Of a stretch of DNA of 33,499 nt, positions 25,749-33,499 are shown in pieces. The DNA is from an uncultured Gammaproteobacteria bacterium (GTDB taxonomy: Bacteria > Pseudomonadota > Gammaproteobacteria > Pseudomonadales > Pseudohongiellaceae), in NCBI GenBank assembly GCA_903853385.1, contig CAINTJ010000026.1, positions 1 through 33,499 of the forward strand. The letters run 5' to 3'. The notes below the pieces were generated by a model, which was given only the letters and a program-made list of their open reading frames with translations, ran no database searches and was not told where the DNA came from. Each line of letters opens with the position of its first letter. The first letter of the stretch is position 1. The position numbers and the translations under genes were made by a program.

Positions 25749-26657
25749 ATGTATCAACCACGTACTACCCTTAAAGCCAAAGCGCTTGTTGCTACCGGAT
25801 TGTTGACTCTGCTGGGACTGGTGTCTGCGCCGGTGGTGGCTGCGGATTGTGACCGTGTGTGCCTCGGCAACATGCTCACCAGGTATGTCGATGCGCTGGT
25901 GGCGCATGATGCGTCCAAATTGCCGCTGGCGGACAAAGTGAAATACACCGAAGACTCCAAGGATGCGAAGCTGGGCGAGGGCATCTGGAAGACGGTGACG
26001 GGCAAAGCCACTTTTCGCCAGGACTATCTGGATCTGAAAAAACAGGTGGCAGCTGCGCACATGGTGCTGATGGAAGGCGACAAGAACCAGGCGCAGTATT
26101 CCGTGCTGCTCTATATCAAGGACGGCAAGATCACCGGCATAGAAACGTTGGTGAATCGCGTCACGCCGGAATCACGTTTGCAGCCGAAAGAACTGGGCGC
26201 GCCGATCCACGGCTTTCCGGATCCGGTGCCGGCCGGCAAGAAGATGGCGCGCGAGGCGATGATCAAGACCGCACTTACCTACCCCGAAGGCCTGCGCATC
26301 GGCAGCTTCATTGACGGCGATACGCCGTTTGCGAAGGAAGCCTACCGCGTTGAGAACGGTGCCATCATGGCCGGTGTGGGCTGCGGCCGCGGCGACTGCA
26401 ACATGTATGCACAGAACCTGATGGTGCACCCGAGCATCATTGCCAACGTGGCAGTGGTCGATGAAGAGAACGGCGTGGTGGTGTTGTGGATGAACTTCGG
26501 TCATACCGGCGATTCCTACGGCGTCGGCAACTCGCTGGTGACCTTTGAGGCGTTCAAGGTATGGGGTGGCGAGATCCATTCCGTCAACGCGTTCTTCAAG
26601 GGACTGCCGGTCGGCACTTCACGCTACTGGCCGACCTCAGACCGGGTTGCGAAGTAG
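25749..26657 (+). CDS. Secreted DUF8021-like protein
   Basis: A 302-residue exported protein with a signal peptide (RTTLKAKALVATGLLTLLGLVSAPVVAA) followed by CDRVCLGNMLTRYVDALVAHD and LPLADKVKYTEDSKDAKLGEGIWKT. The last two blocks match DUF8021-type proteins of fungi and bacteria. The fold is probably NTF2-like in part. A second half (from about residue 150) contains TPFAKEAYRVENGAIM and GCGRGDCNMY and is less familiar. The start is the ATG at 25749 with TGGAGGA directly upstream; the longer frame from 25728 is unlikely. Function unknown, exported. Confidence 0.8.
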   Translation: MYQPRTTLKAKALVATGLLTLLGLVSAPVVAADCDRVCLGNMLTRYVDALVAHDASKLPLADKVKYTEDSKDAKLGEGIWKTVTGKATFRQDYLDLKKQVAAAHMVLMEGDKNQAQYSVLLYIKDGKITGIETLVNRVTPESRLQPKELGAPIHGFPDPVPAGKKMAREAMIKTALTYPEGLRIGSFIDGDTPFAKEAYRVENGAIMAGVGCGRGDCNMYAQNLMVHPSIIANVAVVDEENGVVVLWMNFGHTGDSYGVGNSLVTFEAFKVWGGEIHSVNAFFKGLPVGTSRYWPTSDRVAK

Positions 26658-26672
26658 TAGCCGCTTCAACCG

Positions 26673-26719
26673 GCGTCAGCGTCATAGTGCGCGCAATGCG
26701 CAAATTATGACGCTGACGC
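26673..26719. terminator. Strong bidirectional hairpin between convergent genes
   Basis: A perfect 14-bp stem GCGTCAGCGTCATA / TATGACGCTGACGC (26673-26686 and 26706-26719) with an inner TGCGC/GCGCA helix. On the + strand it is followed by the T-rich bases TTGTTATTTCTTC. It lies between the stop of the secreted protein and the stop of the DUF805-like gene, and would serve both. Each arm contains the tandem direct repeat GCGTCA GCGTCA. Confidence 0.85.
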
Positions 26720-26725
26720 TAATTG

Positions 26726-27082
26726 TTATTTCTTCACGCAACCCCACACCACGAACACAGCGGAAATGACGAGTGCGCTCCATTTCACAGCGCCATCGAG
26801 GACGTCGCCGAAACTGAAATAATGCAGACGGATGGCCAGCATGGCGATCAGCAGTGCCAGCGGTGCCAGCAGTGGCCAGGCCGACTGCTGCAGGTCGCGC
26901 AGGCGGCGGGCGAGCAATACGCCGGCCGGATACAGCAGCATCAAAATGCAGAACTGCGAGGTACGGCCCGGCACGATGTACGCGAAGAACGCGAGCGCGG
27001 CGAGGACCGTCACCAGCGCAGGCAAAAACTGCTGCCGCGACGTGCAGCCATTGGGGTTTACGAATAGCGCATCAAAGTTCAT
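26726..27082 (-). CDS. DUF805-like membrane protein
   Basis: A 118-residue integral membrane protein with four hydrophobic segments. An N-terminal NGCTSRQQFL and the central ARRLRDLQQSAWPLL resemble the R...F and ARRLHD...W blocks of DUF805. The start has GAGG seven bases upstream. Its ATG is ten bases after the stop of the DoxX-type gene, so they form a two-gene operon. Function unknown. Confidence 0.7.
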   Translation of the reverse strand: MNFDALFVNPNGCTSRQQFLPALVTVLAALAFFAYIVPGRTSQFCILMLLYPAGVLLARRLRDLQQSAWPLLAPLALLIAMLAIRLHYFSFGDVLDGAVKWSALVISAVFVVWGCVKK

Positions 27083-27091
27083 GGATCTGCC

Positions 27092-27898
27092 TCACGCTTC
27101 GCCAAGTGACAGTGCGTGCCGTTGCAGCGCACCATGGTAATAACGCAGATAAGCCAGCATCAACAGCCCGTTGAGCGCGAAGGCGGCGAGCGCCAGCAGC
27201 GCAGTCAACGGTTGATGATCAAGAATCACTGCCCAATAAAGCGCACAGGTGGAGACCGGCATCAACACGCACAGTGCCGCCGGCACCAGCCAGCCGCTGA
27301 GGATCAAGGCCCCGGCCACCAGCTGGATCACCATTGCCACATCCAGTAACCGCGAGTTGACCAGCGAGGTCATCAGCTGCACGCCCAGCGCCTCGTGACC
27401 ACTGGGGGCAGGCCATAGCGACAAAAACAGATAATTGGCGCTATTGAGCACCATCCAGACGCCAAACAGACTGCGACCGCCCAGCACCAGTTGGGCCAGC
27501 CGCGCGGGTTCCACGCGAAGTGTGAACATCGCGCGGTAGGACTTGCTATAGGCCAGGCACAACAGCACGTTGACCAGCAGCACCGAGTCCCCAAAAATCG
27601 CGGCGCCCGAGCCCCAGCCTTCCAGCGGCGCATCCCAGTAGAACACGCAGAACGAGACCGGCATGCAGATCAGCAGGGCGAGCGGCGTATAAATCCCGAA
27701 CAACAGCATCACGCCGGCGATGAACTCTACCGCCTTGACCAGATCGAACAGATGGCTGTCAAGCAGGGCACGGATGAGCTCCTGGCTCAGCGGCTGTGAG
27801 CCCATCGGTTGCGGGAACAGTGGAATGAAGTGGTTAAGGCCCGAAGGAATCATCCACGCTGCGAAGATCAATCGCAAAAACCAGACGGCGTATTTCAT
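27092..27898 (-). CDS. DoxX-family membrane protein with an internal duplication
   Basis: A 268-residue polytopic membrane protein of the DoxX/DoxD type with about eight helices, built from two related halves. In the first half, WMIPSGLNHF is followed by LLDSHLFDLVKAVEFIAGVMLLFGIYTPLALLICMPVSFCVFYW. In the second, WMVLNSANYL is followed by LVNSRLLDVAMVIQLVAGALILSGWLVPAALCVLMPVSTCALYW. DoxX proteins are normally about half this length, so this is a tandem fusion. It is the first gene of an operon with the DUF805-like gene. Its redox or transport partner is unknown. Confidence 0.85.
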   Translation of the reverse strand: MKYAVWFLRLIFAAWMIPSGLNHFIPLFPQPMGSQPLSQELIRALLDSHLFDLVKAVEFIAGVMLLFGIYTPLALLICMPVSFCVFYWDAPLEGWGSGAAIFGDSVLLVNVLLCLAYSKSYRAMFTLRVEPARLAQLVLGGRSLFGVWMVLNSANYLFLSLWPAPSGHEALGVQLMTSLVNSRLLDVAMVIQLVAGALILSGWLVPAALCVLMPVSTCALYWAVILDHQPLTALLALAAFALNGLLMLAYLRYYHGALQRHALSLGEA

Positions 27899-27995
27899 GT
27901 AGCCCCCACAGCGTTATTTTAATTGGCCATTTTGGAGTGGCCGTTGTCTGCCAGAGCTTAGTCGCTGTGTAACCTGCTTGCAAATCAGTCTGTGC

Positions 27996-28172
27996 TCACT
28001 GCGCCTGGGTCCGTTCCACCCCGCACCGCTCACAGCGATAGACCGTAACCAGCTTGCCCTGCTTGTTCTCGAAGGGCTTGTTCTGCCAGATTACCCAGCG
28101 GTGATGGCCGCTGGTACACAATGCACTGCGTTTGGGAGCGCTCTTGCGCTTGAAGGGAAGTATGTCTGCCAC
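27996..28172 (-). CDS. Zinc-ribbon miniprotein (ADILPFKR type)
   Basis: A 58-residue protein with an ADILPFKRKS start, a Cys-x4-His (CTSGHH) and CERCG forming a probable zinc site, and a GKLVTVYRCERCG core. This matches a short, uncharacterised protein I recall as widespread in gammaproteobacteria. I choose the GTG at 28172, because relatives start right at ADILPF; a TTG five codons earlier is also in frame. It is divergent from the 593-residue hypothetical. Function unknown. Confidence 0.75.
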   Translation of the reverse strand: MADILPFKRKSAPKRSALCTSGHHRWVIWQNKPFENKQGKLVTVYRCERCGVERTQAQ

Positions 28173-28275
28173 GCCAATACCGCTCAACTTGATCAGGGAC
28201 GGACAGCATAACCAAGAGTGGGATCAGTCACAAAAACTGTATCATCACAATTATGACTTTAGCGACCACCCCCCC

Positions 28276-30057
28276 ATGACTCTGATTCCCGCAGCTTCGC
28301 CCATCGTGGTTGCCGCACACGTTGAATTGCTGCATGGCTTCCTGGCCCGGCGCATAGCCATCGTCGACCGCATAGCACAGCTGCTGAACTGCCAGAAGCA
28401 ATCGCTCGACTATCAGCAGGATCAGGCCTTGCTGTCGCAGCGGTTCCAGGATTGCTTCTTCATGCAGGCAGATCTTGCCAGCGAACAAATGCGGCTGAGG
28501 GACCAGCTCGAACTTGCGCATTGGGCCAGTGGCTTTCAGCCACGTGCGCAGCCCGGCAACGACATCATCGACCCGGCGGCGCTGCTGGTGCGCGGCTTGC
28601 ATATGTGGCGGCAGACGCGCTGGCCCGGCCAGAAAGGGCGCCTGCGCTACGCCCACACCTTGTTCAATGTGTATCTGCTGCGTTGCCTGACGTTGTTAAG
28701 CCTGCGGCTGTGGGATGCAGACGCCAGTGGCGCCGGTGCACGCCTCGTCCAACTGCAAGGCGTGCTTGACCAGCTCTGGCTGGGTACGCCAGTTGATCAG
28801 CCAGTGCTGGTGCGTGATGTGCGCTGGCTGCTGCCGGTGGCGATGAGTCCGACCACCGATCAGCTGGCCGGCTATTTCGAGGTCGCCGCCCGCATCGACG
28901 CGGGCCTGCCGCATACCGACCGTGTGGCTATCCAGATGGCCGCGGTACAAACCGGCGGTGGTCATCTGCGCGCGCAGCTGCACCACTTGTGTGTGCAGAA
29001 AGACGTGGCGCTTGATGAGCACAGCCTGGTGCTGCTCACACGCGTATCGAATGCGCTCGACATCGCACTGCTGTTGCAAGGACTGGTGACGCTGCTGAGG
29101 GCCTATGAAAGTGCCATCGGCAGTGGTGATGAGCAGCAGCGGCGCAGGTTGGCGGCGGCCATTGGCCAGGGCCTGTCACCGGATCCGGAGTTGTTTGTGA
29201 ATCGGCTAGAGCTGCTGGGCCCGTACACGATGATCGAACACCTGTTCATCGCCACCGATGCACAAGGGCACACTGGCTATACCGCGTCGGGGCAACGCCA
29301 TATGCAGCTGCTGCAAGACTACCGGCTGCTGCTGGGCCGACTGGCGCCGCCCTTGCTTGCCGATTGTCAGTACAGCCAGCCACCAGCGGACGGCTATTCG
29401 CCCTATGGTGCGCTGTACGGCTTTGCCTCCAATCTGCTCGAGCTGATGGCTTTCAAGACCTTGCAACCGGAGGCGGTCAGCCACTTCAGTCTTGAGGATG
29501 TCTTTACTGTTGGCGACGCCGCCAAACGCGCCTGGGTGAACAGCTGGCGCCAGCTGCCGCACATCAAGCCGGACGTGATAAAGCAGTTCGTCTATCCTGC
29601 ACAGTTTGCGGATGCCATCCATGCGCGTATCGCGCAGGCACTGCAGCGCTGTGTGGAGGCGGCCCAGGCGAACTCCGTGGGTGCCACTGGCCGGCTGTTC
29701 ATCGTGTGTGCTGATGCGGCTGCGGCGGCGACACTGGCCCAGATGCCGGCATTGCCGCGGCGCTATCTGCTGTCGTCGGACCCGCAACGTGTGGCAGCAC
29801 ACGAGGCCGAATTCAAACACCAGGCTGATTTATTGTACTGCCGGCTGGAGGGCGAGTTTGTGGTCAGTTACCCGAGCGCGGGCGGCTGGGTCGGCATCAG
29901 CAAGGACCTGCTCACCGAAGTCGTGGGGGCGGGGGGCGATGTGAAGCTGGCGGGGCTGCCAGTGGAGGCTGTCAAAGTGTTGGAGTTGATGTGCACAGAG
30001 CTGGTGGTGAGACCGGGCTCCAGTACGACCGACGCCGGAGGTGGAGTGCTGCCATAA
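28276..30057 (+). CDS. Hypothetical protein, 593 residues
   Basis: I do not recognise this protein. It is largely alpha-helical, rich in Leu, Gln and Ala. A helical N-terminal half (HVELLHGFLARR, IIDPAALLVRGLHMW) is followed by a segment with PYGALYGFASNLLELMAFKTL. A C-terminal alternating beta/alpha region includes RLFIVCADAAAAATLAQM and YCRLEGEFVVSYPS. There is no signal peptide and no convincing membrane segment, so it is probably cytoplasmic. No catalytic motif stands out. The frame is open from 28132 (an ATG at 28162 has a ribosome-binding-like sequence), but that part overlaps the divergent zinc-ribbon gene. I use the ATG at 28276, which has no good ribosome-binding site. Confidence 0.75.
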   Translation: MTLIPAASPIVVAAHVELLHGFLARRIAIVDRIAQLLNCQKQSLDYQQDQALLSQRFQDCFFMQADLASEQMRLRDQLELAHWASGFQPRAQPGNDIIDPAALLVRGLHMWRQTRWPGQKGRLRYAHTLFNVYLLRCLTLLSLRLWDADASGAGARLVQLQGVLDQLWLGTPVDQPVLVRDVRWLLPVAMSPTTDQLAGYFEVAARIDAGLPHTDRVAIQMAAVQTGGGHLRAQLHHLCVQKDVALDEHSLVLLTRVSNALDIALLLQGLVTLLRAYESAIGSGDEQQRRRLAAAIGQGLSPDPELFVNRLELLGPYTMIEHLFIATDAQGHTGYTASGQRHMQLLQDYRLLLGRLAPPLLADCQYSQPPADGYSPYGALYGFASNLLELMAFKTLQPEAVSHFSLEDVFTVGDAAKRAWVNSWRQLPHIKPDVIKQFVYPAQFADAIHARIAQALQRCVEAAQANSVGATGRLFIVCADAAAAATLAQMPALPRRYLLSSDPQRVAAHEAEFKHQADLLYCRLEGEFVVSYPSAGGWVGISKDLLTEVVGAGGDVKLAGLPVEAVKVLELMCTELVVRPGSSTTDAGGGVLP

Positions 30058-30126
30058 AGTGAATTTAAATAAGCGGGCGGGGCACAGCTGTGCGGCCACT
30101 CATTTCCACCCCAGGAGCAACATGTG

Positions 30127-31080
30127 ATGAACTCACTGCCAAAATCAATACTCGGGCGTAGCGGTCTTGACGTCAGCAAACTCGGCTTTGGTTCGATGGA
30201 GCTGCGTGGCACTGATCACTTCCCGCGGCTGACGTCCCGACAAGCCGGCACCCTGCTCAATGCAGTTGTGGATAACGGCATCAACTTCATCGATACCTCG
30301 CCGGATTACGGCTACGCCGAGATCTTGCTGGGCGAGCATCTGGCGCAGCGGCGCAGCGAATTTTTTCTGGCCAGCAAATGCGGCTGTCCGATTGAAGACG
30401 TGGAAGTGCCGCATGACCGGCGCAAACCGCATGACTTCAGTTGTGGCAATGTGCGCGCGGGTGTGGAGCAAAGTCTGCGGCGGCTGCGCACCGACTATCT
30501 TGATCTCGTGCAGTTTCATCTGAGTCCGTCCCGCACCGAACTGACGAGCCAGGATTCGATCGCGGAACTGCTCAAGCTCAAAGACGAGGGCAAGCTGCGC
30601 TTCATCGGCATTTCCGGCACGCTTCCGCATCTGGCCGATCATATCGCCATGCAGGTCTTCGATGTGATCCAGACACCGTATTCGTTGGTGGAACGCGATC
30701 ATGAAGAGCTGATGCATCAAGCGGCGCTGAATAATATCGGCGTGATTATTCGGGGCGGGGTGGCGCGCGCGGTCATGGTCAAGGATGCGGCACTGATCAA
30801 TGACTATCCGGCGTTTCTGCAGCCTGGATTCCGCGCGCGGCGCCAGCTCTGGCAGCAGACCAGAGTAGAGGATTTGCTGCAGGGCATGACGGTGATGGAA
30901 TTCATGCTGCGTTTTACCCTCAGCAATCCCGACATGAACACTACCATCGTGGGCACGGCCAATCCCGAGCACCTGCTGGCCAATGTCAAAGTCGCCGCCC
31001 GCGGTGCGCTACCCGCCGATATTTATGCAGAAGCCTGCCAGCGCTTTCCGAAATCGCCAGCCACCGGGCTGGTGGTGTGA
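30127..31080 (+). CDS. Aldo/keto reductase
   Basis: A 317-residue TIM-barrel aldo/keto reductase using NAD(P)H. The tetrad is visible as D56 and Y61 in IDTSPDYG, K84 in LASKCGCP and H131 in LVQFHLSPS. Cofactor contacts are suggested by TTIVGTANPEHLLANV near the C-terminus. ISGTLPHL and PYSLVERD are typical of the family. Several Cys residues follow K84, but no Fe-S domain is seen. The ATG at 30127 has AGGAG nine bases upstream. An overlapping ATGTGA at 30122-30127 forms a start-stop unit just before it. Substrate unknown. Confidence 0.93.
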   Translation: MNSLPKSILGRSGLDVSKLGFGSMELRGTDHFPRLTSRQAGTLLNAVVDNGINFIDTSPDYGYAEILLGEHLAQRRSEFFLASKCGCPIEDVEVPHDRRKPHDFSCGNVRAGVEQSLRRLRTDYLDLVQFHLSPSRTELTSQDSIAELLKLKDEGKLRFIGISGTLPHLADHIAMQVFDVIQTPYSLVERDHEELMHQAALNNIGVIIRGGVARAVMVKDAALINDYPAFLQPGFRARRQLWQQTRVEDLLQGMTVMEFMLRFTLSNPDMNTTIVGTANPEHLLANVKVAARGALPADIYAEACQRFPKSPATGLVV

Positions 31081-31121
31081 GGTGAGGGTTGGTGAACCCG
31101 GGGCAGGTTCCGGATTTCCTG

Positions 31122-31433
31122 CTATGGCTTTTCGCCGTCAGCAGTTTCGACAGTCAACGTGAAGATACGTCGCTGGTCGCCTTGCAAGGTGCCGACGTTG
31201 ACGACGTGGCGGGCGATTTCCTGGTTGAGTTCGTTGCGAACGCTGATGAGTATGCAATAGTCCATCGGATCAGCGGGGCGTTCGGCGGTGAAGCTGCCCT
31301 CGACCCGCCAGTTGGCTTTGGACGCAGGCCCGCCGTGGGGTTTGTCGAAGCGGAGGTGTCCCTTGCATCCCGGACAAACGGATGCACTGGCAAGGATGGT
31401 GGCCTTGCAATGGGGACAGGTGCGAGTTGACAA
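31122..31433 (-). CDS. Zinc-ribbon protein coupled to bactofilin
   Basis: A 103-residue protein with an N-terminal zinc ribbon (CPHC...CPGC). A beta-rich C-terminal domain follows (ANWRVEGSFTAERPADPMDYC, then ISVRNELNQEIARHVVNVG). The start is a TTG at 31433, two bases after the bactofilin stop (31436-31438), so translation is probably coupled. No ATG is available upstream. Small zinc-ribbon genes next to bactofilin genes recur in proteobacteria and suggest a partner protein; its role is inference. Confidence 0.75.
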   Translation of the reverse strand: MSTRTCPHCKATILASASVCPGCKGHLRFDKPHGGPASKANWRVEGSFTAERPADPMDYCILISVRNELNQEIARHVVNVGTLQGDQRRIFTLTVETADGEKP

Positions 31434-31435
31434 GG

Positions 31436-31894
31436 TTACTTGCTCTCGTTGAAGCCAAAGTCCACATTGCCGCGCATGCGTGCGCCGGCCGTCACCGACA
31501 GCGAGCCGGCCTTGATGTCGCCGGTCACGGTGCTGCCTTGCTTGAGCTCGACATGCCTGGCATTGGCAATATTGCCCTGCAGCGTGCCATTGATGCTGAT
31601 CTCGCCGGCTTGCACCTGGCCATCGACGCTGGCCGAGGCATCAATGTGCAGATCGCCGTCGACGTGGATGTCGCCCTTGAACTTGCCAGCGACGCGCACC
31701 GAGCCCTTGCCACTGATCTTGCCTTCAATGGTGATGCCGGATGCGACCAGCGATTCTTCCTTGCTGGTACTCACCTTCGCGGCTGGCGTTGGCACCGGCG
31801 GTGCGCTCACTGGCGGTGCCGGGTCTTTGGCTGTGGTGGTGGCGGTGGTCGCGGCGGTAGTCGGGCTGGGTTCGTTTTTGTCCCAAAGAGCCAT
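31436..31894 (-). CDS. Bactofilin (polymer-forming cytoskeletal protein)
   Basis: A 152-residue bactofilin (PF04519). The first about 45 residues are a low-complexity Thr/Ala/Pro/Val tail. A short membrane-free segment leads into the beta-helix core (about 50-140) with repeats of the kind ITIEGKISGKGSVRVAGKF, KGDIHVDGDLHID and VDGQVQAGEISINGTLQG. Bactofilins assemble without nucleotide into filaments involved in cell shape or envelope synthesis. It begins with an ATG at 31894 and is followed by the coupled zinc-ribbon gene. No peptidoglycan hydrolase partner of the M23 type lies next to it. Confidence 0.95.
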   Translation of the reverse strand: MALWDKNEPSPTTAATTATTTAKDPAPPVSAPPVPTPAAKVSTSKEESLVASGITIEGKISGKGSVRVAGKFKGDIHVDGDLHIDASASVDGQVQAGEISINGTLQGNIANARHVELKQGSTVTGDIKAGSLSVTAGARMRGNVDFGFNESK

Positions 31895-31974
31895 GGTTTT
31901 TCACTCCGGTTATTAGATGGTGCGTTCGATGGTGCCGCGGTTGGCGGCTGAATACAACTCCCTGTGTTGGATAA

Positions 31975-33339
31975 TCAGAAACTGACCGCCCTCGCATCCT
32001 TCATGATCACGTCATGATAGACCGGCAGCGACCAATGCTGCTTTTCCAGCTCGTTCAGGCGTGCTTCCACCAGTTTCACATACTGTGCCGGGCTGCCGTA
32101 TTTCTTGCGCAGCACTTCCGCAGCAATCGGTGTTTGCCAACCGGACAGTGAGCACAGCAGCGGGGTCTGCATGCGGCCCAGGCCGGGACCGGTGCTGGTG
32201 GGATTGGGTTCGTTGATCATGGTGTACTTCATGGTCGGCAGGTCAACATAGGTGTTGCGGATGCCGCCCATGGCGTTGCCATATTCATCGAGCTGCATCA
32301 GTGAACCGTCGTTGTCCACGTACATGTCCATTATTGCGCGTGGGGCGTGCGGCGGGGAGATACCCTTGTCCACCCATTGCAACAAGTGGTGCAGCGCCAC
32401 TGAGGTGTAGGCATCAATCGGAAAGCCGGACAGCGGATGCACACAGTCTTCCTGCGTGAAGCGCTTGGAGGTGTTGCGGGTATCCAGATGCGCCATGCCA
32501 GGGAACTCGTACACGCGCATTTGCTTGCCGGGCTCATCACTGTCCTGGGCGGCGGTGGCAACGCTTTGGAATTCGCGCTGCGTCGGTACCTGGATCATCG
32601 GTACATCCACCGTCTTGATGGTGGCGCCGTTCATGGTCGGCATGAAACCGTCATAGATGTTGCCCATGTTGGCGAGCCGGAACACTTTGTGCGAGGGCAG
32701 GTACGCCACCAGAATGCCGGAGCTCGCTGAAGTGCCCCACAGCACCATCTTGCGCAGGCCCAGGTTGGCGAGCGGGCTTTGCGCACTTTTGATCAGCGCG
32801 CCGGCCTGCGCCAGGATTTCGCTGGTCTGGTTGTTGGCCACCTTGATGAAGCCGTAGCGCTCGGAATTGTATTGGGCGATGAGGTCGGCGCCCTGGGTGT
32901 CGATCTCCACCGCGATATGGCCGCTGTCCATCAGGTACAGTGAGTTGTATTCAAACGCATGCGCGGCGCCGGCCGGATGCATGGCTTCCGCCACCACCAG
33001 CCCACTGAATTTTTTGTCGTTTTTGGGCCGGCGGATCACCAGCCGCGTTGCATAAGGTGCACCTGCGGCCGAGCCGGAGATCTGGTATTCGGTGATGACG
33101 TAATCGAAGTGCTCCACGCCCAATCCGGGCCACAGCGCCGCCGAGGAGTCGTAGACCTTGCCGGGCCCGCTGAGCGGTTTGATGGCCGGGATGGCGGCAA
33201 CCACCGGGTCCGGGGTGGGCTCGGGGGCCGCACGTCCCGGGCCACCGGGGCCTGGCGTTTGCGCCTGTGTTACTGTGCCTAGAAGCAGCAGCAATAAAAC
33301 CATTGGAAATCGTAACAGCGTTGTAGTGCCCGCTTGCAT
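31975..33339 (-). CDS. Secreted alpha/beta-hydrolase-domain protein
   Basis: A 454-residue exported protein of the alpha/beta hydrolase type Abhydrolase_10, with a signal peptide (LLRFPMVLLLLLLGTVTQAQ) and a Gly/Pro-rich linker to about 45. The nucleophile elbow is WGTSASSG, with S204 as candidate nucleophile. Conserved blocks include the stretch from AEAMHPAGAAHAFEYNSLYL, YEFPGMAHLDT (candidate catalytic His), QWVDKGISPPHA and GGIRNTYVDLP. The family is large, mostly uncharacterised and common in marine and hydrocarbon-degrading proteobacteria. It is monocistronic as far as visible. Confidence 0.88.
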   Translation of the reverse strand: MQAGTTTLLRFPMVLLLLLLGTVTQAQTPGPGGPGRAAPEPTPDPVVAAIPAIKPLSGPGKVYDSSAALWPGLGVEHFDYVITEYQISGSAAGAPYATRLVIRRPKNDKKFSGLVVAEAMHPAGAAHAFEYNSLYLMDSGHIAVEIDTQGADLIAQYNSERYGFIKVANNQTSEILAQAGALIKSAQSPLANLGLRKMVLWGTSASSGILVAYLPSHKVFRLANMGNIYDGFMPTMNGATIKTVDVPMIQVPTQREFQSVATAAQDSDEPGKQMRVYEFPGMAHLDTRNTSKRFTQEDCVHPLSGFPIDAYTSVALHHLLQWVDKGISPPHAPRAIMDMYVDNDGSLMQLDEYGNAMGGIRNTYVDLPTMKYTMINEPNPTSTGPGLGRMQTPLLCSLSGWQTPIAAEVLRKKYGSPAQYVKLVEARLNELEKQHWSLPVYHDVIMKDARAVSF

Positions 33340-33499
33340 GGCATAGCCCCCTGGTTGAATGTGTTGTTGTAATGCTGGCCAATACTAGCGTGTTTCCACC
33401 GGGGTAGCACAATCCTGGCAATGGAGGCGGCGTCCCCAATTGGTAACGAATGTCCCGTTATACTTAATCCAACAAAAAAACTGGAAATGCTGATGAAAA
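33340..33499. other. Intergenic region at the window end
   Basis: No gene is supported in these 160 bases. A TATACT at 33459-33464 may be a -10 box, but the nearest TTGGTA (33440-33445) is only 13 bases away. An ATG at 33487 could open a gene that continues past the window. Confidence 0.35.

Noticed and set aside
27925-27942. Short GGCCA...TGGCC hairpin upstream of the DoxX gene
   Set aside because: Five-base stem with an eight-base loop and no T-tract; not distinguishable from chance.
30145-30972. 275-codon - strand open frame
   Set aside because: Antisense to the aldo/keto reductase, whose catalytic tetrad is intact.

Overview
The window looks like a chromosomal segment of a Gram-negative proteobacterium, most likely a gammaproteobacterium of the Cellvibrionales/Nevskiales type. 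This is inferred from a YbiT-type ABC-F protein, a predicted outer-membrane beta-barrel ending in Phe, a pair of SapC-family proteins, a bactofilin, a short zinc-ribbon protein of the ADILPFKR type and moderately high GC. I saw no rRNA, tRNA, CRISPR array, insertion sequence or phage module.

Layout. (1) 1-5297, + strand: the end of a surface-polysaccharide operon. It holds a NodU-type carbamoyltransferase, a family-2 glycosyltransferase, a WecA-like glycan-initiating transferase, GalE and a small FHA-domain protein. Several junctions overlap by a few bases. (2) 5366-9950, - strand, with a divergent LysR regulator at 10066-10995: a 23-codon hydrophobic ORF with a strong ribosome-binding site, two half-size ABC exporter subunits with complementary degenerate ATPase motifs, and an arylmalonate-decarboxylase-like enzyme with a Tat-like leader. 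A near-perfect 25-bp inverted repeat lies next to an extended -10 box in the divergent promoter region. This is the best candidate here for an undescribed functional unit. (3) 11023-19698, mostly - strand: a GAF-GGDEF diguanylate cyclase, a sparse intergenic region with a perfect CRP-type palindrome, a beta-barrel protein, two methyltransferases, secreted proteins of unknown role, a deoxyinosine-glycosylase-like protein next to a zinc-ribbon/HExxH membrane protein, a DUF2442 protein, the remnant of an esterase gene, a DUF2892 protein and a Gly/Pro-rich EF-hand protein with a textbook terminator.

(4) 19950-22972, + strand: two SapC paralogues flanking a convergent small membrane gene, then a luciferase-like flavin oxidoreductase. 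(5) 23004-27898: ybiT, divergent from a spermidine-synthase-like protein; a secreted DUF8021-like protein; then, across a strong convergent hairpin, a DUF805-like protein and a tandem-duplicated DoxX protein. (6) 27996-33339: a zinc-ribbon miniprotein, an unrecognised 593-residue protein, an aldo/keto reductase, a bactofilin coupled to a zinc-ribbon protein, and a secreted alpha/beta hydrolase. The last 160 bases hold no gene that can be supported.

All functional calls rest on motif and family recognition by eye; no database search or structure prediction was run. Start codons were adjusted where an upstream extension looked spurious.
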